A stretch of DNA of 46,990 bases, taken from NCBI RefSeq assembly GCF_003851125.1, contig NZ_BGOW01000011.1, positions 1 to 46,990 on the forward strand. The letters run 5' to 3'. The notes under the pieces were generated by a model. That model made no database searches and was not told the origin of the DNA. It saw only the letters and a list, made by a program, of their open reading frames with translations. Positions 43,501 to 46,990 of the stretch are shown piece by piece; position 1 is the stretch's first letter; every line of letters starts with the position of its first letter. Both the position numbers and the translations under genes were made by a program. The stretch comes from Sulfuriferula multivorans (GTDB lineage Bacteria; Pseudomonadota; Gammaproteobacteria; Burkholderiales; Sulfuriferulaceae).

Positions 43501-44849
43501 GTCATCAGGCCCAGGAATGTTTCCGGGCCAAGTCCGTCAATCAGTTTACGCAGCCGTTCTTTACCCGCCTTCAACGCAGTTTCTGTTCGATGGTGGATGA
43601 TGGCGATGGCAGCAGTATGCGTGGCGGTGTCGATGAGCCGCAGATGCTCGGGTTGCGGCAGGCCGGGCTGGCGGTAATACATCGCGAAGGTGCCGAGTAC
43701 GCGTTGCTGCTTGTCGAAAATCGGCGTGGACCAGCAGGCGTGCAATCCGTGGGGCAACGCCGCCGCCTTGTAAGCAGCCCAAAGCGGATCGGTGGCAATT
43801 TCCGCCACGAACACTGCTTGCTTGCGGTAGGCGGCTGTGCCGCACGATCCGGCGCATGGTCCGATCGGTTGCCCATCCACCGCCGCCACAAATTCCGCCG
43901 GCAGGCTCGGCGCTGCGCCATGCCGAACGTGAATACCGTCCGCGTCGAGCAGAAGTATGGAACCCAGCATTCCCGGTGATTGTGCCTCGATCAGCCGCAC
44001 CAGTGCGGTCAGCGTATCCGGCAAAGGGGTTCCGGTGGCGATCATCTCCAGGATCTGCTTCTGCCCGTCAAGCAGGGTTTCCATGTGTTTGCGCCGGGTG
44101 ATGTCATGTGCAATTCCGAGAATCTGGTTTACTTGTCCATGCTCATCCCGGGTAAATGGGGTTTCCCGACTATGCAGCCAGTGCCAAACACCCTGTTTAT
44201 CCCGGATGCGGTATTCGATAGAGCGGATTTCTTCATTCGAGGCATCTTTCCATGCGGCATGCTTTGCGGAGATAGCGGGCAAGTCGTCAGGGTGGAAAAG
44301 TTGAAGCACTTCGCTGCCCATTGCCTGCGCCTCTTCATGCGTATAGCCGAAGGCAGTAAGCCAGTGCCGGTTGACATAGATATTTTTCTGTTCTGGCAGA
44401 TCGAAAATATAGACCGTGCCCGGTTCAGTTTCCAGAATCCGCTCAAGCATGTGCGTTTTATCTTGAAGCCTGGACTCAAGTTTTTTGCGCCGGCTGATGT
44501 CGCGCACACTGGAAAGAATGGCTCGTTCACCCAGGTAAATGATGGGGGAGGAATAGATTTCCACCTGCAGTTCGTTACCGTTTTTGCACCGGTGTATCCA
44601 CTCGAACTGTTCGGCAGAGTCCAGGGCTTTATGCAGCCGGGGCAAGATTTCATCCCTCAGTTGCGGGGCAGCCAGGTCAGAAACATTCATCTGCATCAAC
44701 TCATCTGTACTGTAGCCATATCGTAAGGTCGCAGTCAGATTTGCATTGAGTATCTGGCCAGTGGAATCAACTATAAAAATCGCATCGGAAATCGCATCGA
44801 AGATCATGCGGAAATCAGCATTTTTATCAGGCGGGGTATTTTTTCCCAT
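40599..44849 (-). CDS. Multi-PAS/GAF sensor with GGDEF and EAL domains
   Basis: A 1416-residue cytoplasmic protein with seven sensory modules in the order PAS, PAS, GAF, PAS, PAS, GAF, PAS before GGDEF and EAL. GGDEF is intact at 1064-1068 with an inhibitory-site REED five residues upstream; EAL is intact at 1191-1193, followed by DDFGTGYSS. The second GAF domain (YAALSQCNQAIVR and onward) is close to the first GAF domain of the protein at 497-3655. ATG 44849 (MGKNTPPDK) is preferred because GGAA stands 8 bases upstream; the frame is open to 44939 without homology. No membrane segments are apparent. The 277 bases upstream hold no gene I can support. Confidence 0.94.
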   Translation of the reverse strand: MGKNTPPDKNADFRMIFDAISDAIFIVDSTGQILNANLTATLRYGYSTDELMQMNVSDLAAPQLRDEILPRLHKALDSAEQFEWIHRCKNGNELQVEIYSSPIIYLGERAILSSVRDISRRKKLESRLQDKTHMLERILETEPGTVYIFDLPEQKNIYVNRHWLTAFGYTHEEAQAMGSEVLQLFHPDDLPAISAKHAAWKDASNEEIRSIEYRIRDKQGVWHWLHSRETPFTRDEHGQVNQILGIAHDITRRKHMETLLDGQKQILEMIATGTPLPDTLTALVRLIEAQSPGMLGSILLLDADGIHVRHGAAPSLPAEFVAAVDGQPIGPCAGSCGTAAYRKQAVFVAEIATDPLWAAYKAAALPHGLHACWSTPIFDKQQRVLGTFAMYYRQPGLPQPEHLRLIDTATHTAAIAIIHHRTETALKAGKERLRKLIDGLGPETFLGLMTTDGTLIEANRLALAAGGLKPADVLGKPFEHTYWWSYSESVQQQLRAAIERAALGESSRYDVQVRAAENQFIIIDFSLHPLRDETGKVEFLVPSANVITERKRAEVALQESEARYRLLFEYTPSGIVIADPESYYLDANESMCRMLGYTRDELIGLHASDIVFQAEIQYIEPALQAIKTENHYLREWRLRRKDGSTFAAEVTATTMPDGNLLGIIRDITERKLAEAQVLRLTQLYAALSQCNQAIVRCACEAELLPQVCRDAVVFGGMKMAWIGMLDEASKLIKPVASFGIGIEFLEGIEVSVDANKPSGLGPTGTAMRGNKPYWCQDFHQDPATAAWRNGGAKFGWRAMASLPLHRNGVAVGAFILYSDTVNAFDKAAQDLLVEMAMDIGFALDRFDNEAERRREQDQLRKLSQTVEQSPNVILITDLDARIEYVNTAFVKTTGYSSDEVIGKNPRLLKSGKTPRTTYDSMWDCLNRGESWQGELFNKRKDGTEYIESVYISPMREDSGQITHYLGIKEDITERKYAEERIQYLANFDVLTGLPNRIQLAEHLKYALSLAKRSNGYLALMFIDLDRFKDINDTLGHSIGDAFLIEAARRLQSVLREEDTASRMGGDEFILMLPGCDAVGAAQVAQKLLHAISEPYLINLYDLVITASIGIALYPYDGVDLETLSKSADTAMYRAKQDGRNGYCFFTAEMQARTTRNLQLINALRHALERDQLQVYYQPQVSMRDPHITGAEALLRWQHPEFGMISPEEFIPAAEDSGLILTIGEWVLRTAVQQLKQWIDNGQEPMIISVNLSAVQFRHPGLPDLVTNILNEAQLPAQYLELELTEGVAMQDPPGAIAMMNKLHERGIRMSIDDFGTGYSSLSYLKKFKVYKLKIDQSFVRDISTDLEDKAIVAAIISMAKSLGLQTIAEGVETAEQLEFLSAQGCDEVQGYFYSKPLPAAQFAAFAENAKLALIKL

Positions 44850-45126
44850 ATTCGATTCCGTTGAGATTATCGTGAGACCCTGAATTACTATAGCAAATAC
44901 GGATTTGATTTGATTTGATTGGCAAATTTTGGCTATCAATTCACGCTAGCATCAAGTTTGAAGATGCTATTCGCCAGGCCGAGGACGCAAGCAGGTGCAC
45001 CTCGTTTGTAGATAAGATGCGGGCGGGAATGAAGTGTGCTGCAATCTTGCCGTTGCGCTTGCGAATTGAAGGGGTGCCAACCAATAACAGTGCGTCGATA
45101 ACCAATGCGGCAGTGGGTTCGCTGAC

Positions 45127-45453
45127 TTACGCCTGCCAAACCCCATAGCCGGCCTCACGCAGGCCGATCGCCAACTCCACTTCCATGTCGCGAGCCCCCT
45201 CATAGGGCATCGGGTTGTAAACTTCGTAGAGATCCGGCAACAGGCGCAAGCCGAATTGTTTGACGTATCGATTGGACTGGATACCTGCCTTATGTTTGTC
45301 GAAGCGCACGTCGGGGTCCAATCCGGTCATGCCGACATAAACGCAGGGTTTGCCCGTGACATAACCGGGGTTGGATTTTTTGAAGCGGCCTTCGTAAAGA
45401 ACGTCTTTCGACAGTTCGATCACATAGACGTGGTAGTGGTTACGGCGCCCCAT
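45127..45453 (-). CDS. GIY-YIG-like protein
   Basis: A 108-residue protein. HVYVIELSKDVL and KPCVYVGMTGLDPDVRFDKH reproduce the start of a GIY-YIG nuclease domain (the Y-V-I and Y-V-G strands and the Arg-containing helix), with a late Glu in MEVELAIGLREAG as a possible metal ligand. It is a free-standing domain without a DNA-binding module. Small proteins of this type are widespread and mostly uncharacterised; DNA repair or mobile-DNA origin are both possible. No good ribosome binding site precedes ATG 45453. It lies 73 bases downstream of the HU gene, past a terminator-like hairpin. Confidence 0.75.
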   Translation of the reverse strand: MGRRNHYHVYVIELSKDVLYEGRFKKSNPGYVTGKPCVYVGMTGLDPDVRFDKHKAGIQSNRYVKQFGLRLLPDLYEVYNPMPYEGARDMEVELAIGLREAGYGVWQA

Positions 45454-45492
45454 GGTTGGGGGTCAGAGGACTTGTTTCACAGGCTCTGTTAC

Positions 45493-45518
45493 AAGACCGG
45501 CGGGTGATCGCCGGTCTT
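45493..45518 (-). terminator. Hairpin terminator downstream of the HU gene
   Basis: AAGACCGGCG (45493-45502) pairs perfectly with CGCCGGTCTT (45509-45518) around a 6-base loop, 8 bases after the HU stop codon. The T-run is short (TT then G), so termination may be incomplete; the strength rests on the GC-rich stem. Confidence 0.7.
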
Positions 45519-45526
45519 TATGGTGA

Positions 45527-45811
45527 TTACTTCTTGCTGCCGTTCACCGCTGCTTTCAGTGTGGCACCCGCCTTGAAGGCAGGCGCTTTCGATGCCTTGA
45601 TCTTGAGCTCGGCGCCGGTAGCAGGATTGCGGCCGGTACGCGCTGCACGCTTGCGGACTTCAAATGTACCAAAGCCGACCAAGGCAACATTGTCGCCTTT
45701 CTTCAGCGTGGCAGTGACGATTTCGATCAGCGCAGCAATGTTACGGTCAGCGTCAGCCTTGGTGCTGCCAGTCTTGCCTGCCAAAGCGTCAATCAGTTCT
45801 TTACGGTTCAT
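45527..45811 (-). CDS. hupB: Histone-like DNA-binding protein HU
   Basis: A 94-residue HU/IHF family nucleoid protein that bends and compacts DNA as a dimer. MNRKELIDALAGKTG begins the helical body, VGFGTFEVRKRAARTGRNPA is the DNA-binding arm signature, and IKASKAPAFKAGATLKAAVN closes the fold. ATG 45811 follows a GGGAG ribosome binding site; an upstream in-frame ATG at 45850 would add 13 residues with no family match. The beta-subunit symbol is a convention here, since only one HU gene is in view. Confidence 0.95.
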   Translation of the reverse strand: MNRKELIDALAGKTGSTKADADRNIAALIEIVTATLKKGDNVALVGFGTFEVRKRAARTGRNPATGAELKIKASKAPAFKAGATLKAAVNGSKK

Positions 45812-46054
45812 TTTGATAGCTCCCGGTTGTTGTGGTGAAAGTACCGGCATGGATTGTTGTTGAAATTTGGTTTACTTGCAAGGGTTAGCTGCGCGCCTGC
45901 CTCGTGCCAAAGGGGCGCTTCAGTTTGCGCTGCCCCACAACGATGACATCCTATGTTGGCTACCGTACAGTGTTTGAGGTGAGGCAGGAGTATTTTAAAT
46001 TCTGGTCGACGCCGGATGCGACGCGACTGACAAACTATTTACCAGGAGACTGTC

Positions 46055-46210
46055 ATGACTAAGCAAACCAAAGATCAGCATCAGAAACCGGGACAGACTC
46101 ATCCTTCTCCTTTAGAAGAAGTGAACAAGCAAAAACAGAAGGCGGAAGAACGCGAGGTAGCTGGCCGGCATAAAAATGACGGTCAAAAAGATCACAAAGG
46201 CGCCCGTTAA
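46055..46210 (+). CDS. Very small, highly charged hydrophilic protein (51 residues)
   Basis: The frame starts MTKQTKDQHQKPGQTHPSPL and ends HKNDGQKDHKGAR; it is rich in Lys, Gln, His and Asp/Glu and has no hydrophobic core, so it is probably disordered. AGGAG at 46044-46048, 6 bases before ATG 46055, strongly supports translation, and a terminator-like hairpin follows at 46228-46253. I do not recognise it. Small hydrophilic proteins of this kind are sometimes stress-related, but nothing here shows that. Confidence 0.65.
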   Translation: MTKQTKDQHQKPGQTHPSPLEEVNKQKQKAEEREVAGRHKNDGQKDHKGAR

Positions 46211-46227
46211 TGAGGACGTAACCACCG

Positions 46228-46253
46228 AAAAAAGGTGGCCAATATCCTTTTTT
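46228..46253 (+). terminator. Terminator-like hairpin after the 51-residue gene
   Basis: AAAAAAGG (46228-46235) pairs with CCTTTTTT (46246-46253) around a 10-base loop, and a CCACC/GGTGG hairpin (46222-46226 with 46234-46238) overlaps it as an alternative. The U-rich 3' arm after the small gene fits an intrinsic terminator, although the stem is A/U-rich and not very stable. Confidence 0.45.
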
Positions 46254-46412
46254 GTCAGCCATGACACGGTCACACTGATCGCTCATGCGGCGCCAGGCGG
46301 TTGAACATCCGTTCGGGACGGATGGGCGCAACGCATTCCACCATAGTAGATGCTTCCAGGTTCGCAGACTTCAAGCAGTGGCGGATCAACTGTTTTAATA
46401 AAAGGATGGATC

Positions 46413-46592
46413 ATGAAAAAACTACTGCTGATCTTGAGCTTAATGGTGATTGGTCTGAGCGGTTGCTATGTTGTGCCTTACGGAGGCCATGATGATGGCT
46501 ATCGGAGAGGACATGATCATCGTGATGATGGTGATCATCAGCGAGGTCGCGATGACCATGATGGTGGGTGGGGTGGAGAACATGGCGACTGA
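46413..46592 (+). CDS. Small His/Asp/Gly-rich lipoprotein
   Basis: A 59-residue precursor. MKKLLLILSLMVIGLSGCYV is a clear lipoprotein signal with lipobox LSGC, so Cys18 should become the lipidated N-terminus. The mature part is a low-complexity stretch of His, Asp, Gly and Arg (for example GHDHRDDGDHQRGRDDHDGG) and might bind metal ions. AAAGGA precedes ATG 46413 at good spacing; longer in-frame starts do not give a signal peptide. The mature sequence is too simple for family assignment. Confidence 0.8.
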   Translation: MKKLLLILSLMVIGLSGCYVVPYGGHDDGYRRGHDHRDDGDHQRGRDDHDGGWGGEHGD

Positions 46593-46898
46593 GATGGCTG
46601 TCATTGGGTAGCTGCCGCATCTAGAGCCAAGGTCTATCTTCGACAGGGTTTGAACAATTCGAAATGATGTCGTCTGAATGGCTGCTTCGAGAAGCGACGG
46701 ACACATCCGACAGGCTCAAATCCGAATAGCAGAAATAACGACGCGAGACTTCGCATGATTCTCGAATAACTACCCCATGCCGAGATTGACGCTCCGACAG
46801 CAGCCTCCATCAACACAAGTCGAAGTAGACTACGGCGTAGACACATCTGCACGGGTGATGTTGATCGAGAATGGTGACCGGCTACCCACTATAAAATC
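46593..46898. other. Intergenic DNA between the small lipoprotein gene and the right-hand IS end
   Basis: 306 bases in which I see no supported gene, RNA or promoter. Open frames are short and lack ribosome binding sites. The stretch may include remnants of older mobile DNA, as expected beside an IS element, but nothing identifiable remains. Confidence 0.4.
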
Positions 46899-46990
46899 GG
46901 GGGTATCCGCGATTTTGTGTAAACGGGAAATCGTTTAAAGCTGCGGCATGCGCTCATCGAACATGATCGTGAACCGATTTAACGCGGCCT
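46899..46990 (-). mobile_element. 3' end of a second copy of the IS256-family-like element, running off the right edge
   Basis: Exact reverse complement of bases 1-92. The outer tip GGGGGTATCCGC starts at 46899, followed by TTTTGTGTAAAC. The flanking eight bases here (46891-46898, ATAAAATC) differ from those at the left copy (93-100, TGGAACGC), so the visible flanks are not a shared target duplication. The two copies, if real separate insertions, are inverted with 3' ends facing inward. Confidence 0.6.
46935..46988 (-). CDS. Transposase C-terminal fragment (partial), mirror of the left-edge copy
   Basis: Minus-strand frame reading AALNRFTIMFDERMPQL followed by TAA, identical to the fragment at 3-56. 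The rest of the gene is outside the window. Confidence 0.4.
   Translation of the reverse strand, partial: AALNRFTIMFDERMPQL

Noticed and set aside
1-46990. A 47-kb composite transposon or genomic island bounded by the inverted repeats
   Set aside because: The interior is mostly core genes (isc operon, prfB-lysS, lysC, feoAB, HU) and no integration or transfer functions are present; a chromosomal segment between IS copies, or a contig ending in repeats, explains it better.

Overview
The window is a segment of a betaproteobacterial chromosome, probably of the order Nitrosomonadales (Gallionella/Sulfuricella/Methylophilus-like). That placement is an inference from gene content and gene order (suhB-trmJ-cysE-iscR-isc, prfB-lysS, and an Anbu cluster); nothing here fixes the genus. 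Most of the segment is ordinary housekeeping and signalling DNA. The two ends are mobile: bases 1-92 and 46899-46990 are a perfect 92-bp inverted repeat that looks like the 3' end of an IS256-family insertion sequence. At the left end this element abuts the remnant of a group II intron.

Layout: (1) 1-274, IS end and group II intron tail. (2) 497-3655, a large GAF/PAS/GGDEF/EAL protein. (3) 3770-6155, minus strand: terminator, tRNA-Arg, tRNA-Ser, lysC, suhB. (4) 6209-13267, plus strand: trmJ, cysE, then the complete iron-sulfur operon iscR-iscS-iscU-iscA-hscB-hscA-fdx-iscX. cysE and iscR each have a sigma70-type promoter overlapping a near-consensus IscR type 1 site, so cysteine supply and cluster assembly appear to share one regulator. 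(5) 13344-15374, feoAB on the minus strand with a Fur-box-like palindrome. (6) 15667-18156, glycogen phosphorylase. (7) 18163-20772, prfB (with its programmed +1 frameshift) followed by lysS. (8) 20873-22777, small unknown proteins, a YqaA-like membrane protein and ten copies of the heptamer GGCAAAA. (9) 22865-26559, a histone-deacetylase-like enzyme divergent from a Pat-like acyl-CoA-synthetase/GNAT fusion, a candidate writer/eraser pair for protein acylation. (10) 26645-29517, an AcfC-like periplasmic binding protein and a secreted SnoaL-like protein, divergent from an ECF sigma factor with its anti-sigma factor; the two divergent promoters share one unusual motif pair with identical spacing. 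(11) 29580-31277, a second GGDEF-EAL protein.

(12) 31525-40195 is the most interesting part: six tightly spaced minus-strand genes encoding, in order of transcription, a circularly permuted ATP-grasp protein, an alpha-E protein, the proteasome-like peptidase Anbu, a large transglutaminase/DUF2126 protein, a protein whose C-terminal half resembles 4-hydroxyphenylpyruvate dioxygenase with all three iron ligands, and a second transglutaminase-like protein. The Anbu/ATP-grasp/alpha-E/transglutaminase association is known but its function is not. The dioxygenase-like gene inside it is the unexpected part. (13) 40599-44849 encodes a third, very large PAS/GAF/GGDEF/EAL protein. (14) 45127-46592 holds a GIY-YIG-like protein, HU, and two very small proteins (one highly charged, one a His/Asp/Gly-rich lipoprotein) before the right-hand IS end.

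No rRNA genes, CRISPR arrays, prophage or plasmid functions were seen.
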